A stretch of DNA of 64,000 bases from DATARH01 sp036489765. Lineage in GTDB: Bacteria; Pseudomonadota; Alphaproteobacteria; ATCC43930; CGMCC-115725. Under the pieces are notes generated by a model. That model made no database searches, was not told the origin of the DNA, and worked only from the letters and a program-made list of their open reading frames with translations. Every line of letters starts with the position of its first letter. Positions within the stretch are counted from its first letter, which is position 1. This document shows positions 15,151-22,578 of this stretch, one piece after another. Location of the stretch: the NCBI GenBank assembly GCA_036489765.1, contig DASXFE010000018.1:1-64000 (forward strand), in the 5' to 3' direction. The translations under genes were made by a program, and so were the position numbers.

Positions 15151-16592
15151 GCGGCGACACCATGAAGCGCCCACCGATGACGCCGCGCCGCCGAGAGGTC
15201 GCGGGGTTAGCCCTTGCGGCCACGCTTGGCTGCGCCTGGGCCGGGCCCGCGCGTGCCGATCTCCTGCGCCAGCTCCTCCTCAACGACACCACGCCGTCCT
15301 GGCTGCCGCTGATCGGGGGCCGGGCGCCGAGCAAGTACGAGGACTACGCCGCCGGGCATTACTGGTACAACGGCCGGGCGTACGGTTCCTATACCGCCTT
15401 TGCCGCCGCGGTCGGTGCGAGCTTCTCGCGCGCGTCCGCGGCGACCTATACGAGCCCTGCCGCCGCTTTCGCGAGCGTCGGCAGCAACGTCCTCCGGTTC
15501 GACTGTCCGACCGGGGTTGCGCAGGGGCTTTTGCTCGAAGGGGCAAGCGTCAACAGCCTCCGCAACAACACGATGCAGGGCGTCGCGGCCGGGTCACCGG
15601 GGACGCTGCCGACGGATTGGGTCGCGTCGTCGACATTTGCCGGCTTGTCTCGCCAGATCGTCGGGTCGGGCACCGAGAGCGGGATCAATTACGTCGACAT
15701 CCGATACTTCGGCACCACGTCGGGTTCGGCGTCAGGAGCAACGCTCATCGGGTTCGATGGGACCGCTCTGGTAGCGGCGGTTTCTGGCCAGACCTGGACG
15801 GGATCGGCGTTTATTACTCTCGTCGGCGGATCGCTGGCGAATGTCAGCCTGTTGTCCGCGGTTCTGGAACTCGACAACAGCGGATCGTTTCTCGCCAAGA
15901 CCCAGACGAGCATAACCCCCGCGGCAGGGTCGCTCCCCGCTGCCCGCACCGCCGTGGCGCGAATTCTCAGCAACGCCTCCACGGCGTTCGTGATGAGCCA
16001 GATACTCGCCACGATGTCGTCGGGGGTTGCCGTCGACTTCACGCTGCGAATTGGCTGGCCGCAGCTCGAGCAGAACCCATTTGCGTCGAGCCCAATCCTG
16101 ACGACCGGCGCCGCCGTGACCCGCGCAGCCGACGCGCTCAACAATCCGTGGACGATCGGAAGCGCCTTTACCAAGGTCGTGAAGGTCGTCACGCCCCCGG
16201 GATTTGCAGCATCAAACATGACGGCTTGGGAGCTCGACGACGGATCGTCGAGTAACCGCTTCATCTTGATTTACAACGGTTCGACCGGACATCTGAACCT
16301 TGTCGTGGCGTCGGGCGGCGCTACTCAAGCGACAATCGATCTTGGCGCGGCTTCAGCCAACACCCCCTACACGATCGCCTTCGCGGCCCAGGCGAATTCG
16401 TTCCGAGCCAGCGTCAATGGCGGGGCCGTCATCAGTGCGTCGTCAGGATCGATGCCCGTGGGAGTTACGACCGAGCGTCTCGGTAACAATCCGGGGGGCG
16501 GCGCTGACTGGGATGGCCACTTCGGGAAGGCGATCTTCTTCCCGACCTTCGCCAACGACAACGCGATCGCCAACCTGGCGGCGAACCAGTGA
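15147..16592 (+). CDS. Lectin-like tail/fibre protein with twin-arginine-like signal
   Basis: This 481-residue protein starts with GTG overlapping the previous stop; ATG 15162 or 15177 are alternatives. The N-terminus has PRRREVAGLALAATLG and an ARA cleavage motif, resembling a Tat signal. The mature part contains the tail-fibre-like pattern FSRASAATYTSPAAAFASVG and LRFDCPTGVAQGLLLEGAS, followed by carbohydrate-binding/LamG-like sandwiches (WTGSAFITLVGGSLANVSL; WELDDGSSSNRFILIYNGS). It probably binds surface glycans. An export signal on such a protein is unexpected. Confidence 0.6.
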   Translation: MSGDTMKRPPMTPRRREVAGLALAATLGCAWAGPARADLLRQLLLNDTTPSWLPLIGGRAPSKYEDYAAGHYWYNGRAYGSYTAFAAAVGASFSRASAATYTSPAAAFASVGSNVLRFDCPTGVAQGLLLEGASVNSLRNNTMQGVAAGSPGTLPTDWVASSTFAGLSRQIVGSGTESGINYVDIRYFGTTSGSASGATLIGFDGTALVAAVSGQTWTGSAFITLVGGSLANVSLLSAVLELDNSGSFLAKTQTSITPAAGSLPAARTAVARILSNASTAFVMSQILATMSSGVAVDFTLRIGWPQLEQNPFASSPILTTGAAVTRAADALNNPWTIGSAFTKVVKVVTPPGFAASNMTAWELDDGSSSNRFILIYNGSTGHLNLVVASGGATQATIDLGAASANTPYTIAFAAQANSFRASVNGGAVISASSGSMPVGVTTERLGNNPGGGADWDGHFGKAIFFPTFANDNAIANLAANQ

Positions 16593-16885
16593 TAGCCGAC
16601 GCCGACAATGTCGATCGCGCGCTCGGGGTCTTATGCGCCGAAGTCCGTGCCCTCGGCCAGCGCATCGACGAACTGCGCGGCGATCTGCGGTCGCGCTCGG
16701 GCGACCTGGCGGAGCTCGACCGCCGTGTCAGGGCGGTCGAGCTGCGGCTCGCCAGCGACGCGGCGGCGCGCAATTCCGCCGACCACGCTCATCACCGCTG
16801 GCGCATGGCGGTGACGGCGCTCCTGAGCGGCGGCTCAGGCGTTCTCGGCGCGGTCGCCGCGCGCTGGCTCGATATCCATCCCTAA
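16589..16885 (+). CDS. Small coiled-coil membrane protein (holin-like or fibre accessory)
   Basis: This 98-residue protein starts with GTG that overlaps the preceding stop. Residues 8-60 form a charged coiled coil (VLCAEVRALGQRIDELRGDL, then LDRRVRAVELRLA), followed by one membrane helix (MAVTALLSGGSGVLGAVAA) and a short tail. It lies directly before the GH25 lysozyme gene, where holins or lysis accessory proteins are often found. Topology is clear but no family is recognised. Confidence 0.55.
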   Translation: MIADADNVDRALGVLCAEVRALGQRIDELRGDLRSRSGDLAELDRRVRAVELRLASDAAARNSADHAHHRWRMAVTALLSGGSGVLGAVAARWLDIHP

Positions 16886-16901
16886 CCTAGCGGAGGCGCC
16901 G

Positions 16902-17564
16902 ATGACAGCTCTGCCCGACCCCGTGTTCGACGGGGTCGTCGATGTCTCGCATTGGAACGGCGCGATCGATTGGCGGGCGGTTGCCGCCTCCGGGATCGCG
17001 CTCGTGCTGATCAAGGCGAGCGAGGGCGGCGGAAACGTCGACCCGCTCTACGCGAAAAACCGGGCGGGCGCCCTGGCGGCCGGCCTGCTCGCCGTGCCGT
17101 ACCACTTTGTCGATCCCGGTGTCGCCGGCGCCGCGCAGGCTGCGCATTTCCTCAACGTATCCGGGATCGGCAAAGGCGACCCGGCAATGATCGACTGGGA
17201 GACGCCGGCGCCGGTCGAGGCGGTGGTCGAGATCGGCAATGCCGTCCGCGAGGCGACTGGGCGCGACCCAACGATGTATTACGGCTGGGCGCAGCTCGCG
17301 GCGGCCAACCCGACGCTGTCGGGCTGGCCGCTGATGCTGCCGGAATACCCGCAAGGAAGCCGCACCGGCGACTACGCGCGCCTCGTCACCCGTGTACCGA
17401 GGCTGCCGCCGGGGCGCCCGGCCCCGCGTCCTTATGATTTCCACCAATACACCGAGGCGGGTGTCATCGCCGGGATCACCGGCCATGTCGATCGCTCGGT
17501 CTGGGTCGGGACCGAGGCGCAGCTCCGTACCTGGCACGCAACCGGCCCCTTCCTCGCCGCGTGA
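16902..17564 (+). CDS. GH25-family lysozyme (phage endolysin)
   Basis: This 220-residue protein is a glycoside hydrolase 25 muramidase, cleaving N-acetylmuramic acid-N-acetylglucosamine bonds. It has the DGVVDVSHWNGAIDW start typical of GH25, VLIKASEGGG, then the catalytic Asp-x-Glu in MIDWETP and the closing FHQYTEAGVIAGI. There is no signal peptide, so it needs a holin or another route to reach the wall. A GGAGG ribosome-binding site precedes ATG 16902. It follows the coiled-coil membrane protein and precedes small lysis-type genes. Confidence 0.85.
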   Translation: MTALPDPVFDGVVDVSHWNGAIDWRAVAASGIALVLIKASEGGGNVDPLYAKNRAGALAAGLLAVPYHFVDPGVAGAAQAAHFLNVSGIGKGDPAMIDWETPAPVEAVVEIGNAVREATGRDPTMYYGWAQLAAANPTLSGWPLMLPEYPQGSRTGDYARLVTRVPRLPPGRPAPRPYDFHQYTEAGVIAGITGHVDRSVWVGTEAQLRTWHATGPFLAA

Positions 17565-17712
17565 ACCAAGCCGCCTTAAGCGCGGCTGCCATTCATCGAT
17601 CTCGCCGGCACTGCGCCGGAAACGCCGAACTCCAGGTTTCCCGGCGCGCCTCCCGCTGCGTTCGCGGTGGCGCCCGGTCCCGGCCTGATTTTCCCCCAAC
17701 GGAGACAATCGC

Positions 17713-17892
17713 ATGTTCACTTACATCAAGGCTCGCCTCGGCGAGCATGCGACGCAGGTTGCGCTCAGTACCGATCTCGGGTCGCTGATCGCGGCCTTGA
17801 GCGGCCAGATCACCTGGAGCGCGCTTGCGACGGTCATGATCGGGTCGCTGCCGGCGATCCTGATCCCGGCGAACTCGGGAGGTGCCCGATGA
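17713..17892 (+). CDS. Small membrane protein, 59 residues (holin candidate)
   Basis: A short gene with ribosome-binding site GGAG about nine bases before ATG 17713. The product has a charged N-terminus (MFTYIKARLGEH), an amphipathic middle and a hydrophobic C-terminal segment (ALATVMIGSLPAILIPA). The stop overlaps the next start. Size, one membrane helix and position after the endolysin fit a small holin or pinholin, although no homology is recognised. The 148 bases between it and the lysozyme gene show no other gene. Confidence 0.5.
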   Translation: MFTYIKARLGEHATQVALSTDLGSLIAALSGQITWSALATVMIGSLPAILIPANSGGAR

Positions 17893-18338
17893 GGCGCGCC
17901 CTCCCGGCTCTTGCCGCCGTGCTCGGCCTCGCCGCATGCAGCTCGCAGCCAGCGAGCGACATCAATGCCCTCTTGGGCTCCTCGGATGCGTCGACGGCGC
18001 TGAGCTATGTCGCCGTGCTCGACCCGACGATCTCGGGCTACCTCGACGAGGCCGACAACGCGATCGCGACCGATGCGCCGAAAATCCTCTCCGATACCTG
18101 CGGCGCGGTGTCGATGGGGAGCGAGATCGTCTCGGCGATCGAAGGGATCGATCCGAAGCTGATCCCGGCCACGACGCAGCAGGCGATCGCCGCGAGCATC
18201 GCCGCCGCCGGACCGCTGTGTCCCCCGAACCCGGCGCCGGCCAATGTGGCGCAGGCCGCCGGCGAGGTCATGAATTTGTATGAGGCGCTGGAAAAGGCGT
18301 GGACCGCCGCCGGGGTCACGCTGCCGGCGGCGAAGTGA
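17889..18338 (+). CDS. Phage lipoprotein (lysis block)
   Basis: ATG 17889 overlaps the previous stop by four bases. The 149-residue product has a lipoprotein signal with lipobox LAACSS, so it should be acylated at Cys 17. The mature part is Ala-rich and helical with TISGYLDEADNAIATDAP and a Cys-containing IAAAGPLCPPNPAPA. It is one of three small lipoproteins in a row. The function is unknown; roles as a spanin part or an exclusion lipoprotein are possible. Confidence 0.6.
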   Translation: MRRALPALAAVLGLAACSSQPASDINALLGSSDASTALSYVAVLDPTISGYLDEADNAIATDAPKILSDTCGAVSMGSEIVSAIEGIDPKLIPATTQQAIAASIAAAGPLCPPNPAPANVAQAAGEVMNLYEALEKAWTAAGVTLPAAK

Positions 18339-18340
18339 CG

Positions 18341-18724
18341 ATGGCGCGGATCGGGACGGCACTGGCGCTCTGCGGGGCGCTGCCGCTGGTCATGTCCCTT
18401 GGGGGCTGCGGCGGGCTCGTCGCGGCCGGCTCGGCGCTGGGGGCGGCTTCGAGTGTGCTGACGATCGCCAACACGGTTGCGGCCGGTGCCGACGCGGTCG
18501 TCAAGGATGCCTGCGTCGCCTACGACACCGGAAAGGCGGCGACCGACGCCGTGGTCAAGACCGGGCTGGTGCCGGGGGAGGCCGAGGCCAAGATCACCTC
18601 GATCGAGAGCTTTGGCGATGCCGCTTGCGCCGATCCGCCTTCGGGCGACGCGCTGTCGACCGCGATCTGGCTCGGCCAGCTTGTCGGGCAGATCGCAACC
18701 CTGGCCGACCAGCGCCAGGGCTGA
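18341..18724 (+). CDS. Phage lipoprotein (lysis block)
   Basis: This 127-residue product has a lipoprotein signal peptide ending in the lipobox SLGGCGG. The mature part is Ala/Val-rich helical (LTIANTVAAGADAVVKDACV, then AIWLGQLVGQIATLADQ) with two further cysteines. It starts two bases after the preceding stop. Consecutive outer-membrane-type lipoproteins in a lysis block suggest a spanin-like role at the outer membrane, but no match to a known spanin is evident. Confidence 0.55.
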   Translation: MARIGTALALCGALPLVMSLGGCGGLVAAGSALGAASSVLTIANTVAAGADAVVKDACVAYDTGKAATDAVVKTGLVPGEAEAKITSIESFGDAACADPPSGDALSTAIWLGQLVGQIATLADQRQG

Positions 18725-18749
18725 CGGGCGCGGCGCCGTGTCACTTGAT

Positions 18750-18795
18750 CCCCCTGCCCCCGCTCGGCATCGTGCGCCGACGCGGGGGCAGGGGG
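18750..18795 (+). promoter_or_regulatory. Long GC-rich hairpin over the ribosome-binding region of the next gene
   Basis: CCCCCTGCCCCCG (18750-18762) pairs perfectly with CGGGGGCAGGGGG (18783-18795), and the loop contains a further TCGGC/GCCGA stem. The right arm contains the G-rich bases just upstream of ATG 18802, so the Shine-Dalgarno would be sequestered when folded. No T tract follows, so control of translation is more likely than termination. Confidence 0.55.
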
Positions 18796-18801
18796 AATGC
18801 G

Positions 18802-19038
18802 ATGCGGATCGCGGCGGCACTGGCCGTGGCCGCGTGCCTGCTGATGGCGGGCTGCGGCGACAAGGATCAGGACACGGGCAGCGGCCGGGGTACCGGCTGC
18901 CCGATCCCGGTCCACTACGACAAGGCGACTCTCGACAAGGTCCAGGCTGCGCTAGACAAACTTCCGCGCGACAGCGTTCTCCGCCAGGTCATGAGCGACT
19001 ACGAGCAAGAGCGCGACGATCTGCGCTTTTGCCGCTGA
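18802..19038 (+). CDS. Small lipoprotein, o-spanin-like candidate (last prophage gene)
   Basis: This 78-residue product has a lipoprotein signal with lipobox LMAGCGD. The mature part has Cys residues at both ends (CPIPVHYDKATLDKVQ; DLRFCR) and a helix-forming centre. Small Cys-containing lipoproteins at the end of lysis modules are commonly Rz1-type o-spanins, but no Rz partner is recognised here, so this stays tentative. Translation may be limited by the hairpin covering its upstream region. It marks the right end of the prophage gene block. Confidence 0.55.
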   Translation: MRIAAALAVAACLLMAGCGDKDQDTGSGRGTGCPIPVHYDKATLDKVQAALDKLPRDSVLRQVMSDYEQERDDLRFCR

Positions 19039-19056
19039 CCCGAGCTTCGCTTCGCC

Positions 19057-19084
19057 TTGACACGGCCGCCCGTGTGTTTATGAC
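19057..19084 (+). promoter_or_regulatory. Candidate sigma-70 promoter for fabD
   Basis: A perfect TTGACA (19057-19062) is followed after 16 bases by TATGAC (19079-19084). fabD starts about 30 bases later. The site lies just right of the prophage block, so fabD transcription need not depend on prophage readthrough. Confidence 0.45.
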
Positions 19085-19116
19085 CACCGCATTACGGGGC
19101 GGGGGGACATTGCGGG

Positions 19117-20055
19117 ATGAAGCGCGCCTTTGTGTTTCCGGGTCAGGGGTCGCAAGCGCCGGGGATGGGTAAGGGGCTCGCCGAGGCGTTCTCGGCGGCA
19201 CGGCTGCTGTTCCAGGAGGTCGACGACGCGCTGTCGCAGCATCTGTCGCGGCTGATGTTCGATGGGCCCGAAAGCGACCTGATGCTGACGGAGAATGCGC
19301 AACCGGCGCTGGTCGCGGCGAGCCTCGCGGTCATCCGCGTGCTCGAAGCGGAGGCCGGGTTCGACGCCGAGAAACACATCGCCTATGTCGCCGGGCATTC
19401 GCTCGGGGAGTACTCCGCGCTTGCGGCGGCGGGAACTCTCGCGATCGCCGACGCGGTGCGGCTCGTCAAGCGGCGCGGCCAGGCGATGCAAAAGGCCGTG
19501 CCCATGGGCACCGGTGCGATGGCGGCGTTGCTCGGCCTCGATATCGGGATTGCGCGCGAGGTTGCGGCCGAGGCGGCAGGCGACGGCGTCTGCGACGTCG
19601 CCAACGACAATTGCCCGGGCCAGATCGTCGTCAGCGGCAGCGCCGAGGCGGTTGAGCGGGCGGTCGCGCTGGCGCACGCGCGCGGGTCGCGACCGCGACT
19701 GCTGCCGGTAAGCGCCCCCTTTCATTGCAGCCTGATGGCGCCCGCCGCCGACGTGATGGCCGAGGCTCTCGCCGAGACGCGGCTCAACCCGCCTCTGGTG
19801 CCGGTGGTCGCCAATGTAACGGCGACGGCGACCGAGGATGTCGACATAATCCGCGAGCTCCTCGTCGAGCAGGTCACGCAGATGGTGCGCTGGCGCGAGA
19901 CGGTCCTGCTGTTCAAGCAGAACGAGGTTGAGGAGGTGGTCGAGATCGGCACCGGCCGCGTGCTCTCCGGGCTCAGCAAGCGGATCGACCGCGAGCTGAC
20001 AGCGCTGTCGGTCGGCACGCCGGCCGAAACCGAAGACCTGATGAAGCGGCTCTAG
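19117..20055 (+). CDS. fabD: Malonyl-CoA:ACP S-malonyltransferase
   Basis: FabD moves malonyl groups from CoA to acyl carrier protein to feed fatty-acid elongation in the cytoplasm. The 312-residue length is normal. The N-terminus has FPGQGSQAPGMGKGLAE, the catalytic Ser lies in GHSLGEYSALAAAG near residue 92, and the catalytic His in SAPFHCSLM near residue 201. It starts a + strand fatty-acid block, with fabG five bases after its stop and acpP and fabF following. A candidate promoter lies immediately upstream. Confidence 0.97.
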   Translation: MKRAFVFPGQGSQAPGMGKGLAEAFSAARLLFQEVDDALSQHLSRLMFDGPESDLMLTENAQPALVAASLAVIRVLEAEAGFDAEKHIAYVAGHSLGEYSALAAAGTLAIADAVRLVKRRGQAMQKAVPMGTGAMAALLGLDIGIAREVAAEAAGDGVCDVANDNCPGQIVVSGSAEAVERAVALAHARGSRPRLLPVSAPFHCSLMAPAADVMAEALAETRLNPPLVPVVANVTATATEDVDIIRELLVEQVTQMVRWRETVLLFKQNEVEEVVEIGTGRVLSGLSKRIDRELTALSVGTPAETEDLMKRL

Positions 20056-20059
20056 GCGG

Positions 20060-20797
20060 ATGTTCGATCTCGCGGGCCAAGCGGCACTGGTGACCGGCGC
20101 GTCGGGTGGAATCGGCGGGGCGATCGCTCGGGTGCTGCATGGTGCCGGAGCCACCGTGGGCCTCGCCGGCATGCGGCGCGACGTGCTCGAGGCGTTGGCA
20201 GGCGAGCTCGGCGAGAGGGCGCATGTGCTGGTCGCGGACCTGTCAGCCGCCGAAGGCGCCGAGGCGCTGATCAAGGATGCCGAGGCGGCGCTCGGCCAGA
20301 TCGACATCCTTGTCAACAATGCCGGGATCACCCGCGACAATCTCACGCTGCGCCTCAAGGACGAGGATTGGCAGGCAGTGCTCGACGTCAATCTGAATGC
20401 GACGTTTCGTCTGACCCGCGCCGCGCTGCGCGGGATGGTGCGGCGGCGGCACGGGCGGATCGTCTCGATCACCTCTGTCGTCGGCGTCACGGGCAACCCT
20501 GGACAGGCCAATTACGCGGCGTCGAAGGCGGCGATCATCGGCATGTCGAAATCGATCGCGGCCGAGGTCGCGACGCGCGGCATCACCGTCAATTGCGTCG
20601 CCCCCGGCTTTATCGCCACGGCGATGACCGACAAGCTCAACGCCGAGCAACAGGCCAAGATCTCGGCCGCGATTCCCGCCGCCCGCATGGGCACACCGGA
20701 CGAAGTCGCCGCCGCAATCCTCTTTCTCGCCAGCCCCGAAGCCGCCTACATCACTGGCCAGACGATCCACGTCAACGGCGGCATGGCGATGGTTTGA
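20060..20797 (+). CDS. fabG: 3-oxoacyl-ACP reductase
   Basis: FabG is the NADPH-dependent short-chain dehydrogenase that reduces 3-oxoacyl-ACP. The 245-residue protein has the cofactor motif TGASGGIGGAI, NNAG near residue 90, catalytic Ser in SITSVVG, and the YAASK Tyr/Lys pair near residue 152. The C-terminus ends ITGQTIHVNGGMAMV, as in FabG. It lies four bases after fabD, so the two are probably one transcript. Confidence 0.97.
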   Translation: MFDLAGQAALVTGASGGIGGAIARVLHGAGATVGLAGMRRDVLEALAGELGERAHVLVADLSAAEGAEALIKDAEAALGQIDILVNNAGITRDNLTLRLKDEDWQAVLDVNLNATFRLTRAALRGMVRRRHGRIVSITSVVGVTGNPGQANYAASKAAIIGMSKSIAAEVATRGITVNCVAPGFIATAMTDKLNAEQQAKISAAIPAARMGTPDEVAAAILFLASPEAAYITGQTIHVNGGMAMV

Positions 20798-20966
20798 CTC
20801 GCAAAAATCCCCCTTTCGCCCCAACTTCCCCAGTACGGTGAATCGTGTTATGTGAGCCATCGCCCTTATGCGCCCGTTGCGGTGAGACGCCAGGGGATCG
20901 CCCGATTTCGGGCGCTGGGGCCGCGTTGAGGCGAGTTGATTAGCCACGAAGTCGAGGACAGAACGG

Positions 20967-21200
20967 ATGAGCGACGTCGCCGATCGGGTCAAAAAAATCG
21001 TCGTCGAGCACCTTGGCGTCGACGATACCAAGGTGACCGAGAACGCGAGCTTTATCGATGATCTTGGGGCTGACAGCCTCGACACGGTCGAGCTGGTCAT
21101 GGCGTTTGAGGAAGAGTTCGGGTGCGAGATTCCGGACGATGCCGCCGAGAAGATCGTCACCGTCAAGGACGCGGTGAGCTTTATCGAGGCGCATAGCTGA
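20967..21200 (+). CDS. acpP: Acyl carrier protein
   Basis: AcpP carries growing acyl chains on a phosphopantetheine arm. The 77-residue acidic protein contains the attachment Ser in the canonical GADSLDTVELVMAFEEEFG. The 169-base gap from fabG contains a weak 7-bp inverted repeat (20899-20914, CGCCCGA/TCGGGCG) without a T run, and probably a promoter, since acpP is usually expressed at high level. fabF follows 90 bases later. Confidence 0.98.
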   Translation: MSDVADRVKKIVVEHLGVDDTKVTENASFIDDLGADSLDTVELVMAFEEEFGCEIPDDAAEKIVTVKDAVSFIEAHS

Positions 21201-21290
21201 GCGAGCCTCGCAACCGATGGCCGAGAGGAGATCGTCCCTCCGGCCCGGTAGGCCGCATACCGTAGCTAAGGGCTGCACCGGGAGCGCCAT

Positions 21291-22562
21291 GTGAGACGCG
21301 TCGTCGTCACGGGAATGGGGCTGGTCACGCCGCTCGGGCTCGGGCTCGACCGCGTGTGGGGCCGCCTGATCGCGGGCGAGTCGGGGATTTCCGCCATCCA
21401 GTCGTTCGACGTATCGGATCTGCCGTCGCGAATCGCGGGGCAGGTGCCGATCGGCGACACCGCCTCGGGCAAGTACAACGCCGACGATTGGGTGCCGCCC
21501 AAAGACCATCGCCGGATGGATACGTTCATCCTCTTTGCGATTGCGGCGGCGGTGCAGGCGATCGAGGATTCCGGCTGGACCCCGGAGGACGAGGAGGCGC
21601 GCGAGCGCACCGGGGTCATGATCGGGTCGGGAATCGGCGGGCTCCGCAGCATCAACGACACGGCGCTGACCCTCGCCGAACGCGGGCCGCGGCGCGTCTC
21701 GCCGTTCTTCATCCCGGCGAGTCTCATCAACCTCGCCTCGGGCAACGTGTCGATCCGCTACGGCTTCAAGGGGCCGAACCATGCGGTGGTCACGGCCTGC
21801 TCGACCGGCGCGCATGCGATCGGTGACGCTGCGCGGCTGATCGCGCTCGACGACGCCGACGTGATGGTCTGCGGCGGCACCGAGGCGGCGATCTGCCGGC
21901 TCGGCCTTGCCGGCTTCGCCGCCGCGCGGGCGCTATCGACGAGCTACAACGACGACCCTCCGCGCGCCTCGCGACCCTGGGACCAGGGTCGCGACGGGTT
22001 TGTGATGGGCGAGGGCGCCGGGATTCTGGTGCTCGAGGAATACGAGCACGCCAAGACCCGCGGCGCCAAGATCTATGCCGAGGTCATCGGCTATGGCATG
22101 TCGGGCGACGCCTACCACATGACGGCGCCGGCCGAGGACGGCAGCGGCGCGTTCCGCTCGATGCGCAACGCGCTCCGGAGCGCCCGCCTGACGCCGGACA
22201 AGATCGATTACGTCAACGCCCACGGCACCTCGACCCCGCTCGGTGACGAGATCGAGCTGGGTGCGGTCAAGCGCCTGTTCGAGAGCCACGCCTACAAGCT
22301 GTCGATGTCGTCGACCAAATCGGCGATCGGTCATCTGCTCGGCGCGGCGGGCAGCGTCGAAGCGATCTTCTCGATCCTGGCGCTGCGCGACCAGGTCGCA
22401 CCGCCGACGCTCAACCTCGATAATCCCTCCGCGGCCTGCGATATCGATCTCGTTCCAAAGGTCGCACGCGAGCGCAAGGTCGAGTATGTGCTGACCAACT
22501 CGTTTGGGTTCGGCGGCACCAATGCCTCGCTGATCTTCTGCCGCCCAGAGTCGCGTGCGTGA
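21291..22562 (+). CDS. fabF: Beta-ketoacyl-ACP synthase II
   Basis: FabF condenses malonyl-ACP with acyl-ACP. The 423-residue protein has the thiolase-fold triad: Cys in TACSTGAHAIGDA, His in NAHGTSTPLGD and His in KSAIGHLLGAAG, and a C-terminal NSFGFGGTNASL. It starts with GTG at 21291 behind GGGAGC; the ATG two bases earlier would terminate at once. mltG follows 16 bases later, so the cluster may continue into the cell-wall gene. Confidence 0.97.
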   Translation: MRRVVVTGMGLVTPLGLGLDRVWGRLIAGESGISAIQSFDVSDLPSRIAGQVPIGDTASGKYNADDWVPPKDHRRMDTFILFAIAAAVQAIEDSGWTPEDEEARERTGVMIGSGIGGLRSINDTALTLAERGPRRVSPFFIPASLINLASGNVSIRYGFKGPNHAVVTACSTGAHAIGDAARLIALDDADVMVCGGTEAAICRLGLAGFAAARALSTSYNDDPPRASRPWDQGRDGFVMGEGAGILVLEEYEHAKTRGAKIYAEVIGYGMSGDAYHMTAPAEDGSGAFRSMRNALRSARLTPDKIDYVNAHGTSTPLGDEIELGAVKRLFESHAYKLSMSSTKSAIGHLLGAAGSVEAIFSILALRDQVAPPTLNLDNPSAACDIDLVPKVARERKVEYVLTNSFGFGGTNASLIFCRPESRA

Positions 22563-22578
22563 ACCGTCGCGGGGCGCG

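Larger units (their letters stand above)
1..19038 (+). mobile_element. GTA-related siphovirus-type prophage, late region (left end outside window)
   Basis: Every gene from position 1 to 19,038 is on the + strand, tightly packed with ATGA, GTGA or TGATG overlaps, and runs head - connector - tail - fibre - lysis. No integrase, terminase or repressor is visible, so those genes must lie to the left. The tail-tip order (DUF2460, DUF2163, NlpC/P60, tip protein) matches gene transfer agents such as RcGTA, whereas the fibre and lysis genes suggest a phage. The right end is placed after the last small lipoprotein because fabD and its likely promoter follow within 80 bases. No attachment-site repeat could be identified because the left end is missing. 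Confidence 0.9.

Noticed and set aside
17561..17788. A 75-codon frame overlapping the 59-residue membrane protein gene
   Set aside because: Composition is Arg/Ser/Ala-rich with no domain; the overlapping 59-residue frame has a ribosome-binding site and an ATGA link to the next gene.
20798..20966. The fabG-acpP gap as a possible riboswitch
   Set aside because: Only a weak 7-bp inverted repeat without a terminator or anti-terminator partner was found, so it is better read as an ordinary promoter region.
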